A DNA stretch of 64,000 nt from Lunularia cruciata (taxonomy: Eukaryota > Streptophyta > Marchantiopsida > Lunulariales > Lunulariaceae). Shown one piece after another: positions 1 through 12,700 of this stretch (its first letter is position 1; every line of letters begins with the position of its first letter). The position numbers and the translations under genes were made by a program. The notes beneath the pieces were generated by a model that saw only the letters and a list, made by a program, of their open reading frames with translations, did not search any database and was not told the DNA's origin. The stretch is taken from NCBI GenBank assembly GCA_948567375.1, contig OX419759.1, positions 43,439,493 to 43,503,492 on the forward strand, given 5' to 3'.

Positions 1-1330
1 CACTTGATATGGCCCCATCTACCTTAAGTGCAACTTTCCTGGAAAGAATATTTAACAATTGTCATATAATAACACTAAGTCACCTTCTTGAATAATCATA
101 GGCCATACTTACTACCATGTGTGTCCTTCAATAGAGCTTGTATTTCTCTTGTAGTTTGTAGTGCATTGGCTTGCTTTTCTTCTAGCTACATCAGCTATTG
201 AATCCAAAGACCTTGACTTTCTTCCTCCAAAAGTTGTTCATCTTATAGGATACGATATGATTGCAATTCAAACTCAATTGGTAATATGGGATGCAATCCA
301 TATGTTAGGAAATATAGAGTCTACTTAGTTGTTATCTTTTTAGTTGTCCTATATGCCCACAAAGTTGTAGGTAACCTCATGTCCTAGTCAAAAGCCTAAT
401 TGATTGTCACCTTATTTAAAATTTTACAAATTAACCAATTAGCCTTCTCTGTCAACCTATTTGCTTTTGGGTGATAGGGAGTCATCTTTTAATGTTTAAC
501 TTGAAAATAATTCATAAAGCTTGCATAAAAGAGTTAAAAAAATGATTACCCCAATCATTCACCAATTATAGAGGACATCTATATCTGGAGATGATGTCTT
601 GGAAGAAAAATTTTGCTATTGTTTCTGCATCATCTTTTCAAGTTCCCTCACCCTCCACCATTTTAGTAGCATAATAAGTGCATACTAAAATGAACCTCTT
701 TTGGTAAATCAGGTGACCAGTTGAATTGGACCACAAAATCAATACCCCATTTCTCAAATATAGCCATTAGCAAAATGGTCTTAAGTGCCATTTGGTCATA
801 GGTGCTGGTTTCCCTATTTGTTGACATTCATTACAACTTTTGATATGAGCTTGCATATCCTTATACATCATATTTCACCAATATCCTACTGCAAGGATTT
901 TCTTAACTATGTTCTTCAGTGCATAATGACACTCCATGCTTTGAAGTGTAGGAAGTCATCTTCTAGTGTTTAATTTGAAATACTTCATTAAAGCTTCCAC
1001 AAGTGAGTTCAGAAAATGAGTACCCTCAAAGTTGCTGACTAATTCCAAAAGACATCCATATTTGGAGATGATGTTTTGGGAAGAAAAATTATGCAACTAT
1101 TTCTGCATGATCTTTTTGAGTTGCCTTACCTCCACCATTTTAGTAGCATAATCAGTGCATACTAAAATGTACCTCTGTTTGGTAAATTGGGTGATTGTTG
1201 AATCACATCTACAAAATCAATATCCCATTTCTCAAATGGAGCCAATGGAAAAATTGGTCTGAAGGGCCATTGGGTAGTAAATGTTGGTTTCATTTGCTGA
1301 CATATCCCTATACATGGTAGGCCTTCAATA
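1..1330 (-). pseudogene. Integrase relic of gypsy copy A
   Basis: Read on the minus strand, in order: a zinc-finger end with CQQMKPTF, a core start resembling FEKWDIDFV, a YATKMVE-like segment, HPKANRLTEKAN (the region of the catalytic Glu), LWAYRTTKK, and a C-terminal stretch near position 1 ending in GPYQV. This is the order of a Ty3/gypsy integrase with a GPY/F tail. The first-domain and early-core segment occurs twice because of a local tandem duplication (483-1395). Several frameshifts and stops interrupt it. Confidence 0.75.
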
Positions 1331-1395
1331 TCCTACCGCAAGGACTTTCTTAACAATGTTCATTAGTGCATAATGAACTTGAAGTCCTTCCACTC
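483..1395. repeat. Tandem duplication inside the copy A integrase
   Basis: Two diverged direct copies lie at about 483-950 and 960-1395. Shared landmarks such as GATGATGT followed by TTGG(G)AAGAAAAAT, and TTTTAGTAGCATAAT, are offset by about 477 bp; the offset falls to about 447 bp at the far end because of deletions. Both copies carry the same integrase segment. Confidence 0.75.
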
Positions 1396-1399
1396 CACA

Positions 1400-1900
1400 A
1401 ACCTCACACAACTCCTTGTTCTTAGATCTTCTCCTTCCCAATTTTGGTGAAGAAGGTCCAACATGCAAACCCGAGTCAAGTAAGCCTCTCCTTTCCTCAA
1501 TCTCTTTCTCTCAAAGGTCAATGAAAATGAACTTGCCTTATGTTCCCTCTTTCCATATAGAAAGCATTTAGACTCACTCTTTCCTCCAAGTGGTGTAGGT
1601 TATTGGATTCTGTCAATACTCTATTCAAATTCTATTCTTAACTCTTTTCTTCTCAAATCCACCCCTACAATCACCTCAAACCCTTGAGGAACCTTGCATA
1701 GCCTCAATTCCCACTCTTGGTGACCCTTCATGTTCCCAAGATGAATCTAAACTTTGAAATATGCTTTTTGTTGCTCTTACACTCCTCATGCATGAGATCT
1801 TAACTTTGCAAAATTAACCTTTCCTCACAATGTCACTCAAATCTCTCAATCAATATGTCATAGTCATTTGAAATTCTGCACACTTGATGACTCTGTATAA
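1400..1900 (-). pseudogene. gag remnant with broken zinc knuckle (copy A)
   Basis: Around 1523-1570 the minus strand reads KCFLYGKREHKASS, the remains of a CX2CX4HX4C gag zinc knuckle. The first Cys and the His remain; the second Cys is Tyr and the last Cys is lost. The equivalent place in copy B (about 34165-34215) keeps the second and last Cys but has lost the first Cys and the His, so the two copies decayed independently. Upstream sequence also aligns with copy B but has frame breaks throughout. Confidence 0.6.
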
Positions 1901-2323
1901 TTTTCCATATAGCATGTAGTTGAGAGAACAATTTACCCTATCAAAATTAAAAAAATTCTACCTTAATGCGCATAATAGCTCTCATAATAATTTCAAGTAT
2001 GCTAGCTGAAGGATAACCCAAGCTATCATTTGTAGAAATTTCAAGTCTAGATCTCAAACTTGAATTTTTGCCCAAAATCATCTTAATCTCCAAAATCTAC
2101 AATCCATCTCACACAATCTCTCCAAATCCTCTCATGTATACAAGATGTAAAAAATCATCTCAAAGACATCATGATGAATTATAGGGTATAAAAATGGGTC
2201 CAAGTTCTCTAACATAAGTTCAGCCCTCTCCTACCCTAATGTTCTCTCAAAGTGAGATCTGATACCCTCCTTCTATCTGATATAGAATTGTACACGAAAT
2301 ATTATCTTGCCTCCTAGAGAGGT

Positions 2324-2339
2324 CCCAATAATAGAACCA
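2324..2339 (-). other. Decayed primer-binding site, tRNA-Asp type
   Basis: The minus strand reads TGGTTCTATTATTGGGA just inside the LTR. It retains the TGG start and GGGA end of the TGGCGCCGTTGCCGGGGA site complementary to tRNA-Asp, used by many plant gypsy elements. Position supports the call; several mismatches lower confidence. Confidence 0.5.
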
Positions 2340-2343
2340 AAAA

Positions 2344-3033
2344 TGTGAGCCAGCCTGTCTCTCACTCGAGATGAACCTTTGATTGCTATTATAGTAGTGT
2401 ACCATGGACTTAGAAGGCACAAAATCCCCACTCCATCATACTCCTCCAAGGCTAACACTCCAAGACTCAAGCCACAACCCACTAAAGAACTCAATGAGAG
2501 AGAGAGAGTTGCAAATGAAAGAATGATGAGTACCTCCTCACCCCTTGTTTATATATTTATGAAATAGTTACACACTAAAGTTACTAATTATTAGAGTAAT
2601 TCAAGTTACTAGGCTAAAAGTCAAATAAAGTCAAAAAGCTAAAGGAATATCCAAACTCATGAGAATATTATCCTAAGCATGTGTTTAATCTTGACCCAAC
2701 CACTAAGTCAAGGATTCCTTCACATGGGCTATCCTTGGACTATAAAAGAATCCAAAACAAAAAGGCTTGTGGGCCCAAGAGTTGAGAACTCTTTCCTCAA
2801 AGTCAAACACCTAGGAATAATACCAAGTCAACATTCTAGAATCCAAAATAGTGGTGCTCATCTTTTCTATTTCCTCTAAAGTAAGTTCTCCTCTATCTTA
2901 GCTATGACTAACTTTAGCTAATCATGACTTAGCTAGAACTATCCTTTATCTTTACAGAAATAATATCTCACAAGTACTTGTAATAGTAAAATAAATATCA
3001 CAATATCACACACATGCACAAATGGTTGTTACA
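2344..3033 (-). repeat. 5' LTR of gypsy copy A (690 bp)
   Basis: Read on the minus strand it begins TGTAACAACC at 3033 and ends CTCACA at 2344, giving the TG...CA termini of an LTR. Its 690-bp length nearly equals the copy B LTRs (689 and 692 bp), to which it aligns along its length. A decayed primer-binding site follows at once. Confidence 0.85.
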
Positions 3034-3039
3034 AACCTC

Positions 3040-3770
3040 CTTAGTTTCAATAGGTTCATTTGTTCTCTATTGGTCCACTTTGTGAAGTTTGCAAGTAGTA
3101 AGGTTATCACATGGGGACTTAAATTCTATCTCCCTACCCATTTTACTATTTCTTGGCAAAAATATTAAATATAGGTAGTTGCAAAGTCAGCAACACTTCC
3201 TTGTAAGGTTTTCTTGCATTTGAATGGCTCATGGAGCCAAAGTTTAAGAATTGTCATTGGCACTGGTACCATAATGAAAAGCCTTCCTCCTTTTGCCTTC
3301 TTTGTTTGGATTGCTTTTTGGAAGTTAGAACAACATTCATGTAGTTTTTTGAATATGACCTAATCCAATACCTCCCTATGTAATACACTTTGAATTATAG
3401 CATCCATTATTGATGCGCTCAAAAAAGGCACATTTCCTTGCCCACCTATCAGCCAATGAAAATTCTTCATGGTGTAGAAAATATGTGGATGGGAAACTAT
3501 AGCCATAGGGAGCCCATTTTTGTTCATTGTTTTAATAGGGCCATCAACAATGTTAAAAATAGAAGCTCGGGTAAGTGTCGTGTGGCTTAGACAGAATTCC
3601 CTCCCAGCTAGGGGAATATCTTCCATCCTCATTCCTTATGAGAATACATCCCTTGTGATGGGAATTTGTATAAAATGTTTGGAGTCACCTGGTACAGGAA
3701 TAGGTAGATTTTGGACTCCACTTGGATTTTGTTTGCAAATGTTAAGATCCTTGGGAGCTCTTCCTCTAGT
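3040..3770 (-). pseudogene. Coding-like relic of unknown family
   Basis: One minus-strand frame reads across about 240 codons with only three or four stops. Its longest open part is 3360-3632, with protein-like stretches such as GREFCLSHTTLTRASIFNI and LIGGQGNVPFLSASIMDAI. I do not recognise the family. It abuts the copy A LTR end at 3033, so copy A probably inserted next to or into it. An old retroelement gag is the most likely source given the surroundings, but no domain proves this. Confidence 0.35.
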
Positions 3771-4284
3771 GCAAGAATAACTTATGAGATACAAAGTTCC
3801 ATAGATCTCCATGTTCCATATTCTCCCTTCTCACATGATCTACATTGCTTAAGTCACACAAGTAGCCAAATTGAATGTTTGGTTTTTTTTGTAGTGCTAT
3901 GTTCCTATCTCTCAAGATTTCCCCTTCCCTTGCTAATAACCTCTATCTTGGACTCATTTTGGCTCAACACAACATTCTAAATCTTCAAAAATTTGTTTGT
4001 AAATCCTTTTGAGGGTGTTGGTTGGAAGCACTCTATCCTCACAATGGTTATTGGCTGAGGAACTTAGTTCTCAAGTATGATCAGCAACAATCTCTCATCC
4101 TGGTTGGTCTAACTAGTGTTATAGCCCACTTGACGTTCCCTAAGAAAGATTTTTTTTTGTTCGCTCCAAATAAGCGCATCATGTTGAGTAGGATGATGCT
4201 TGAAGGTATAAAGTATGGCATCTACCTCAGCCGGCATGAAGTTCCTAAAGAGTCATGAAGGAGAATGGAGTGGATGTTTGAGAA

Positions 4285-4344
4285 CAAGGGCACCACAAAC
4301 AAAGGTACCACAAATAGAGGTACCATGAACAAAGGTACCACAAA
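4285..4344. repeat. 15-bp tandem repeat, four units
   Basis: Four consecutive 15-bp units related to CAAAGGTACCACAAA lie at 4285, 4300, 4315 and 4330. Units two and four are identical. The unit is a multiple of three and could encode a five-residue repeat, but no convincing ORF surrounds it. Confidence 0.85.
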
Positions 4345-5274
4345 CATAAGTAAGGCATGACATGTTGGGAGCTGCCATTAGTAGGTAATGCTTCAACTTC
4401 ATACTAACATGTAGGATGGAGAAACAATTTTGGTCTCTATCACTCCATGTGCCGCTTCACACATGTGTGGACCATGATCCTTCACCAGAAATTCCCACCA
4501 AAATCTCAAACAGATCCATTGACATGTATAAATGCAACATCTTGCAAGGAGGTAAAGTTTAATTGAATTGTCTTGATACTTTACTCATTCTTGGAGCTTT
4601 GTTGTTGGGCGAGTGGGAACTTTTAGAAGCAAGAAGAGATTAGATCCTCTGAGCAATTTGAGAGATTGGGAAAAAAAGTGACCAAGATTGAGAGTTCAAA
4701 GTGAGAATCAAATTTGAGGTGTGCTTTTCTATCATAATCTCTCCCTTGATAAAGAATTCTGGTGTCATATTGTGGTCTCCTAGAGTAGAGAAGTGTGCAT
4801 ACTATTGCTATGGTAAGTACTTGAATTTGACACATTTATGCTTTCTATTATGGATTTGGGATGTCACATGCTTCGTAATGGTAGTGGAGATTAAGGAGAA
4901 TACAAACCCAAACTTCTCTAGTTGGAGAGGAAACATGTTTTCATAGATAAGGAGCGTTGGCAAAAAGTGCTTGGGTTTATTTCATCACCGGGGGCAATGC
5001 ACCTTGATCAAGACTAGCCCCAACCATTGAAAGAAATGATGAGGAAGTTTGAATCCTTGTTCAAACACAAGAAGATAGGGAATGGTTGGAAGGAGCAAGG
5101 ATATCATGACACTCTTGGTGCACCACTATCACCTCAATTATAAAAATTTTCAGATCTTCATTGACAACATGCGTGAACAATAGGTAGGAAACCTTCTTCC
5201 AAGTACTGCATGAAAGCAAGCCCTAAGAATGGGGAAAGATGTTCTATCATTGAACCTAAAAGCTTATAGAGCAA

Positions 5275-5691
5275 TTGCAAAACTTAGGAGGACCTGCTTT
5301 CCTCTCACTATTTGTGCTGCATTTCTATATTGAGATGAGACTACTATGGAAGGAGGAGAGGAAGCTCATCTTGCCACATCACCTTCCCTTGGGGTATTAC
5401 CAATACCAACCGGAATATGGAGGTGAGATCAAGAAGGATAAGGATGCCTTCATAAAATACCAAAAGATGGGTCAGTGGGTGCCCATTGACAAGGTTGTTG
5501 GAGAGTGAATCAGCAAAACAAAAGGCAATGTGACTCCACCAAGAATTGGGAAGAGACTTTGGCTGAACCCTCATGTAGTGGACTCTATGGGAGATAAGAC
5601 TTCCCATGCCCACAACAAATCCCAATTGGGAAGTGATGGAGGGGCTGACCAAGACTCAAAAGGTAGCCTAGTGAAGCCATTGTGCTTGTAG
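5275..5691 (+). pseudogene. Coding-like relic with one internal stop
   Basis: A plus-strand frame is open from 5275, is broken by one TGA at 5506-5508, then continues in the same frame to a TAG at 5689-5691, about 139 codons in all. Segments such as GYYQYQPEYGGEIKKDKD before the stop and SQLGSDGGADQDSKGS after it look protein-like and hydrophilic. The family is not recognised. It lies upstream of F2 repeat units (6390-7284), as other retroelement coding relics in this window do, so a retroelement origin is likely. Confidence 0.35.
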
Positions 5692-6389
5692 TACAAGAGA
5701 AGGAACCTTCACCAATTGTGGGAGTAGTGCTCTTAGAGCAACTTCTTCTCCAACTTCTTCTCCAAGATCATGGTGTACAATACTTGTATAATTGCATAGT
5801 TTTGGACCATCACGATGTGGTCATCATAACACAACCATTTGGTTGCAATTTCATCATGATGAAGACTTCATTGTGATGAGGAAATCATTGGGATGGGGAT
5901 CATTATGATTGGATATCTTTGTGCAATGACATGTATAGGAATTCTTTAAGTAATTAAAGCTCTTTACATTAAATTGATTCTTTTGCAAATATTTGATTTT
6001 TGGGACCATGCTCCCAATGTGTAGCTGGAGTCATAGTATTGGTAGAGTGTACTATAAGTGCCTCTATGCAAGTGGCACCACCATAACATTTAATTTTAAA
6101 CAACCAATTAGGTAGAATAGGGTTAGTTTTAATTCACAACTATGGTATCATGGCATCGCATAGCCATGGATGATGGAGTTTCATCTTGCTGTAACAGCAA
6201 GTATAAGGAGAGTCATTAATAGATGTTCAGTCAACAAAAATTGGAATTCCATCTCATATCTATATGTTAAAACTCATGAATGTGCAATCACTTTGCTCTT
6301 GTGTTTGCAAATTTGACTTTGTTGTAGGGATGATGCTTGAGGACCTCTTAGCTCCTAAGTGTATCAATGTCAATATGGTGTATGTTTCA

Positions 6390-7284
6390 TGATTGTTTAA
6401 TTGAGTAATGGTGAGAAACTCAAAGTAGGAATGCAAGTATTGAGGTGTGGGAGGGTAGCCAAGCTTGGAAGTTCTGAAGAGCCGGGGCAATGTGTTGAGA
6501 GACATGATGGCAATGAGTGTCACAAAGTATCACACATAATGAAATGCTCAAAGAATTGTGAACTTACAATATAAACGTGAGGAGTGCCTTTTGGTAAGGG
6601 TAAAATTCTCTCATTGGTGTTGTAGTATGCACTATATAGGTAACTACAAGGGATAGACATTTGGGGCCAGTAACTAACTGATAGAGTGAATCATCAGCTT
6701 CAAGAGCACGTAAAGTGAGATATCAATCGTGAATGTGATTTAGTGGGTTTGTTTTTGTTGTATTGTGCCATAGAAAGGTACTCTACCCTCTTCTGGGGAT
6801 TTTCCTGCCAAGAGGTTGACTAAGTAACAATAGATGGTTTCTAATAAGGCAACAATTTAGCTTCACTCCTAGCCAATTCTGAACCATATCCTTGTGGGAA
6901 CAACTTGAGATTGAGAGAAAACTTGACATTCCAGTAGATGTGCCTTTTGGGAGGAGAAGAGCACATTTGCAAACACTACATCTTTGGAATGGAAGGGCAC
7001 TCAGAGTTGAATGAACCATCAGCTTCAAGAGCACTCCTTGCTAGATTTTAGAGTGAAAGTGATTAGATTATCATTTTCTTTCTGGTTTAGTGTGCCATAA
7101 AGGGTGATACTACCTTCTTCTAGAGTAGTTTATGCCCAAGAGGTTAAACAAATGATAATAAAAAATTTGAGATTTGGTGACTAGTGCAGGATTCATTTCA
7201 GTTTCATGCATTTTCAAATACTATCCTTGGGAGAACAAACTATTCTTATTGGGTATATTGTAAGTAAGTTGACATTGAGCTATC
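6390..7284 (+). repeat. F2 LTR-end repeat, two tandem units
   Basis: Two diverged units contain the F2 core (reverse complement of TTAACCTCTTGGGTAG...AACCAC): TTCCTGCCAAGAGGTTGA at 6802 and TATGCCCAAGAGGTTAAAC at 7131. Both are followed by TATCCTTG(T/G)GG and end in TTGACATT. The segment from 6393 aligns with 51680-52253, for example at GATTGTTTAATTGAGTAATGG against GATTGCTTGACTGAGTAGTGG. These are probably LTR ends of a decayed plus-sense element. Confidence 0.6.
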
Positions 7285-10180
7285 AGAATACTCATGATTT
7301 TGTGATCCAAACTCAAAGCTTAACCTTCTTATTGGGTGGCAATTTTTGGCTATATAGCAGACTATTCCAAAGAAATACAAGGATATCATGGACCTACAAA
7401 AAGGAGACTAATTTCTATAGTTCATAAGTGCAAATAGTATGACCTGGATTCATTTGAGCTGATAATTTTTAAATGAACGTACACTATACTTGCTTAAACT
7501 TGGAACCTTAAGTTTAAAGTTAGCAAAAGAACTATGGTACATCTAGGGAACTTAGTACTCAATCTAATCCAAGTATTATCTACTTGAATGTAGGTTTTAC
7601 ATGATAAAACCAAACTAGATGTGTTTGAAATTGAGTTCCCAAGCCACTTGGAACTTCTTTTCATAAATTTTTGCAACATAGATATTAGGTTTAACTTTGA
7701 GAGGAATTTCTTGTTCTCATTTATTTCATTTATGATACAGAGTGAAGCAAGAAACTTAACTTTCATGTGTCGTTCGAATATATTTCAAGCTACCATCACA
7801 ACTCAAAAAGACAAAGGGAAAATGAATGTAAAAGTGCTGAATGTGGGAACCAAGGTAAAGATGCCAAACATGCTAGTATTATCATATCTATTGGAATGTT
7901 AATTGCAAACAAAAACTTGGGTTCTAGAACTTTATGGACCTTTTTATGAGAGACTTCACAAATTATTTGTTGCTGGTGTTGAGATTGAATATGCATATCT
8001 ATCAGAGCTATTGAGGGTGTATATCCTCTTCTTAAATAATTCAAGATGAGAGAAATACTGATACTTTTTATTAAAGATGATTTTCCCCATGTAATTTTTA
8101 TATAATAAGTTTAGTGTTGGTGTACTTACTAAAGGTAGAGATTGTAAATCTCATTAGTATGGAGATTTGCATGTAGATCTAGGCTTGGATTTTGTGTTTA
8201 ATATCCTTACAATCATCATCACATTCTTATTCATAAGCAAAAGTCCCAAAAAGGTAATGATAAAGTAGCTTCAAGATATCATTTGTGAAAATATTGCACA
8301 AAGGGACTAATAAGCTCCAAATTTTGTATAATTAGGTAGTTAATAATAGCCTAGTAGATGTTGAAAAATTCTATGTTTTATCGTTTTTAAGGTCTTACAT
8401 ACAATTCCATGCATATTGCTTCAGTAACCATATTTAAAAAGTATGCTAATATTTTGGAAAGAAGAAATTGAAGTTAAAGAGAAAGGAAAAGAGATTGAAT
8501 AGTGCTCTTCATGAAGAAACTATAAAGAGAAACCTAGGGGTTGGATTTCCAATGGCCAAAAAAACTATTCACTAGACTAGGAGACCTATCCATTAGACCT
8601 CTTCTCTTTTGTCTTCCACATATCCTATTTTGAATTAGGTTAGGAAAGAATAATATGTTTGGGTCAATTTGGAATGTAAATCTAAATCTAAAGGACAGAC
8701 TTTGGATAATTGGAGCAAAGCATGGATGCTATGTGCATCTTAGAGGATGAGAAGTGAAGATGCATGAGGAGTAAATGGTGCTATTCTTGTTATAAGTGAG
8801 ACATATCTTATGGAAAATTTAGCTCTTGCATTATATTGGACAAGGAATAAAACTTTCAAAGATCCATGAAGGATGTCTGGATATTGATTTCATAGCTCCT
8901 ATGGAAACTGAGTTGCTTGCATAGAATAAAATATAAAATTATACAAGCCTTTAAGTTTCTAATACTAGAAAATCAATTTCCTATACCAAAGTTGGATATA
9001 TATGTAAAGCTATATTGGAAACTTAGGTTCCAAACTTGCTTTAACTATAATTTGGAATTGAGTTTATGTGAGCTAATATAGGAAATTCCTGGAATACTTA
9101 TATGGATTTGAGAGATTGTGGATGGTGTTTGAAGGCTTGTTCCACACAAAGCTTATTGGTGTTGCAAATATGTGAGGATGGTGGTAGAATACAACTATAC
9201 AATTACCAATAAAAATGCAAGTGGAGGTGATTTTTATGTTACATCAAGCAAGGATCTTTTCATCAACCTGTAATTTCATATGGATAGACTATGATGAAGT
9301 GTTCCTCCTCAAAGAGATTTTCACATTATTCATGCAAACATAAAGGTAGTATAATGTAAATGTGGAGACTTCAGGAAGTGGCATGTTTATGAACTTGCTT
9401 GTAAAGATTTGCACAAGTATACAATGGTAACGTTACACTCACTACAAGTTACATTGCAAATTTAGTACCTTCATGAAAGAAACAAGGAAAATGCTATTTG
9501 TATATTTTTGGGTTGTCACTAAAAAGAATTGGTAATAGAAACAAGAGATCAAAATCTTGTGAGGTATCAAAGGATATGAAAAATACATGAGGCAATCTCG
9601 GAGAGCTTCAAACATCCATACAAACTTCAACACTTGGTTGTTTTAATATTGAGTAACTCCTATGAAGGTAACAATATACAAAGCATGATGTATAGAAAAA
9701 GGAGACTATGATGTAGTATGGGGGATACACACAAGCATATTGATCTAGAGTAGACCTGAAAAGTACATTGGATTCTTTTATTGTGCTATTTATGATCATG
9801 TCAATCTTTTTTGAATATAGCTCAAGGTAGATGGTATGTCAATGATACCATTTTGAAATCTTAAGAGAAAAATCTAGAAACCAGGAATTGAAAGCTAGTA
9901 AGTCAACGAAAAAGACAATCTTGAGACAAAGAACTGCAAGCCTATAATTCAATTAGTTCACATATTCACCCCAATATAATAAATACATGAAAGGGTTGGT
10001 GATATCATGGAGTTAGAATGAGTGGATCATTAACTATATATATTTTAATATAGATGAAATTGCCAACCTTCTAGAGATTGGATCTATTCTAGAAGAGCAA
10101 GGGCTATCAATGGAGATGTTGAACAAGGCTAATATGATTGTGTAGTTGGGAAAATATAGATACCAAGGCTTTCTTCTTGA
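7285..10180. other. No gene recognised
   Basis: Only short ORFs without recognisable motifs occur here. Base composition is AT-rich and resembles the flanking retroelement relics. No LTR termini, tRNA or gene-like splice pattern was seen. Confidence 0.5.
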
Positions 10181-10520
10181 GGGATGAAGTTATTGAAATG
10201 GTTGACATTTGAAAATGATATTTTCAAGGAGAACCAACTAATAAAGTAGGAATGCAAATAGAAGTAATGACATGCCTTACTTCCCCATGAGAGAATATAA
10301 TTTTCATGATGTTATGTTTTTTGGGAAATTAACCAATAAAGGAGGAATGATATTAGATATAATGCCAAGACTTACTTTTTGATGGGAGAATTTTTCATGA
10401 TGTTATGTTGTTGAAATGGTTGACATTAAAGTGAGAGTTTCTAGGAAGATCAATTAACTGCAAATAAAATTTTTGACAAGCCTGATTTTTGGATAGGAGA
10501 ATATAATTCTCATGATGTTA
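10180..10520. repeat. Degenerate tandem array, unit about 105 bp
   Basis: The phrase GAGAATATAATTTTCATGATG recurs in diverged form near 10291, 10386 and 10497. GAAATGGTTGACATT recurs near 10196 and 10410. Units are diverged and vary in length. Confidence 0.6.
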
Positions 10521-11544
10521 AGTCCTTGGTTCAATCTTAGTGATGACACACTTTTGCTTCACTTGAGAAAAGTTTCATTTTTTTTGTTAGGATTAGTAGT
10601 TTCAATACAAAGTAATGCAAAAGATTGGGAACAAAGACAAACAAATATCTCACAAAGTAAGGAAGACAAGATGAAGTTCAAACATGCTCATGTGACATAA
10701 GCTTAAATTTTGCTTACAACAAATATGACCTAGTTCAAGTGGTACAGGTATAGGGAGTTCATATTGTGACAAGTAGCCACTTGTTATAACAAACATCAAA
10801 AAACTTGTTAATGACAAACATCAAAAAGACAAATGACGTCATAAGGAATACAAAACTAAAAAAATTTGTGTTGTTTTAAAGTTCTGCTGCCAACAAGTGT
10901 GCCACCAATTCTCATGTGCCCCGCATGAATGTGCCGCCATAGAATGGACCTCTGACCATTTGGCACCAAGTGACATGAATTTGAGATGCAACCACGACCC
11001 TCCACCAACTGTCAAAATGGCCAAAGGATGGATCAGTTTGATAGAACTATAAAATAGTTTCCCCATCCACAAGGAAGAACTTTGACTTTATCACTTCTCA
11101 CTTTTCAGAAGTTTGGTTGTGCAAGAGTTTGTCTCCTAAAGTGATTCATTTTTTGTTGATAGAGTGCAAAAACTTGAGGGTTAGTATGAGAGTATGTTCT
11201 TGATTAGGGTAATTCCCCATGTTAGTGTAAAGCAAACAAGTGTTAACATAGTGCTTGAGGAGAGAGGCAAGAAAAACAGCAAGAACTACCCAAGATCATC
11301 AACAAACTGCCTGAAATGTCTAAGTGGAAATAATACTACCAATCCAATTACCTAAGAAGTAGAAATCTAGAGTGATTGCTATGATCGGAGTCTATTGGCT
11401 ATATTTCTACTCAGGGAAATCCCTAGTAAGACCCATATTAGTAACAAACCCTTGAGAAGAACAGTTGCCTCAACCACTATATGATGTTGAGATGGACATA
11501 GGTGAGCCTAATGACAAAGTATAGTTGCTTGACAAACAACAAAG
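10521..11544. other. No gene recognised
   Basis: Short ORFs only, the longest 77 codons on the minus strand at 10839-11072, with no motif. Probably retroelement-derived, but nothing diagnostic is visible. Confidence 0.4.
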
Positions 11545-12430
11545 ATGAAGAAAATGATAGCAAAAGAAGACGATGAAGTCCCTATAGCCAAGCTGAATAA
11601 AATGATAGGGAAAGCTGCCATGATCCTCAGTGTTTTTTTCAGTGCCAACAATGAAAAAGTAGAGCCATCTCAACAAAGTCTAGTTCATCAAGAACATCAT
11701 CCACAACAGCCCACAAAGGACAAAATGCTCAAGTTGAAAGAGGAAGAGTCCACAAGAGGTCAACTACAAGACAAAAGTGAAGATGAAGGTGCGGCTAATG
11801 ATACAACCACAACACACAAGGTGATGAGGAAGTATTCTATGGACCAACCCCTAGATACCAACCCACAGTCAACAGATAGATGCGGACTACCAACATAATG
11901 GAGGACATTGTGTGATGTTTAAAACACAACAACTCATTCCCATAGCTGATGGAAATATACACCATTAACATGGTAACATTGACAATGGAGGCCTTGAATA
12001 ATTTCATGCCTTTCTATATGGAACTTGACCCTATAATCAACAACCCCATAACACTGATACAACATCTGCACTAATTGGCTCAATGAAGTGCCAAGGACAA
12101 AGCCCTACTTTGAAGCAAGCTACAGCATTGACAACATAACAACATCAAGGGATAGCTCACGGCCAAAGAAGAGGATTGCTAAGAGAAAGACCACATCTTG
12201 GAGAAATTCCAAAATGGAAAAAAGGCAAGATAGGAGAAGAATGAGATTGTCTTGTGAAGTATGAAGATGGATATCAACAATCTCAGCAAGAAGGTGTCCC
12301 AACAATAAACAAGACATGCTTACCCGCTATGAAGATGATATGAAGCAGTGACATTGATTTAGAAGGAGTTGGAAGAGACTTGGGCCAAGATGGTTGTAAC
12401 CAAAGCACACTATAAAAATAAGAAGAAGAT
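11545..12430 (+). pseudogene. Relic of a coiled-coil retroelement ORF
   Basis: An open segment at 11545-11898 (117 codons) is rich in Lys, Glu, Gln and Asp, with stretches such as KDKMLKLKEEESTRGQLQDK. Charged heptad-like coding continues in pieces to about 12430. The composition matches the coiled-coil relics at 13877-15239, 21240-21618, 50640-51130 and 61700-62181. No polymerase is attached. It ends where an F2 LTR terminus begins on the opposite strand. Confidence 0.4.
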
Positions 12431-12700
12431 GTGAAAACCCAATGTTGATGTAGTAATAATATAAATGGTAAGAACAGGTGTTCCCATGAGGATACAGGTC
12501 AGAACTAACTAGAAATAAAGATCAAGTGCCACATTGTCTCTAGTTATCTATTATTGCTTGTTTAACCTCTTGGGTAGAAACCACTTGCTGAAGAGAGTAG
12601 GGATACCATTGTGGCTCCTATAGAAAAGAGAAGTTAGCAACCACTCAATCAAAAGATCTTATGTAATAAGCCCTTGATAGTGGTTGTACACTTCATGCTG
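12430..12700 (-). repeat. F2 LTR end
   Basis: On the plus strand this begins TGTGAAAACCCAATGTTGA at 12430, matching the reverse complement of the terminus at 52253 (TGTGACAACCTAGTGTCAA). It continues with CCCATGAGGATAC and the F2 core TTTAACCTCTTGGGTAGAAA at 12561. In the minus sense it is the 3' end of an element, in line with the minus-strand coiled-coil ORF upstream of it. Confidence 0.6.

Larger units (their letters stand above)
1..3033 (-). mobile_element. Ty3/gypsy LTR retrotransposon relic (copy A), 5' part
   Basis: The element runs from its 5' LTR at 3033 towards position 1 and leaves the window. In order on the minus strand it shows an LTR, a decayed primer-binding site, a leader, a gag zinc-knuckle remnant and an integrase. 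LTR, leader and gag remnant match copy B (32487-37812) closely, so both belong to one family. Reverse transcriptase and RNase H are missing: gag sequence joins integrase directly near 1390, implying a large internal deletion. No frame is open, so the copy cannot be coding. The 3' LTR and target-site duplication lie outside the window. Confidence 0.85.

Noticed and set aside
3520-3980. Overlapping plus-strand ORFs of 86 and 89 codons
   Set aside because: They oppose a longer minus-strand coding-like frame and have no motif.
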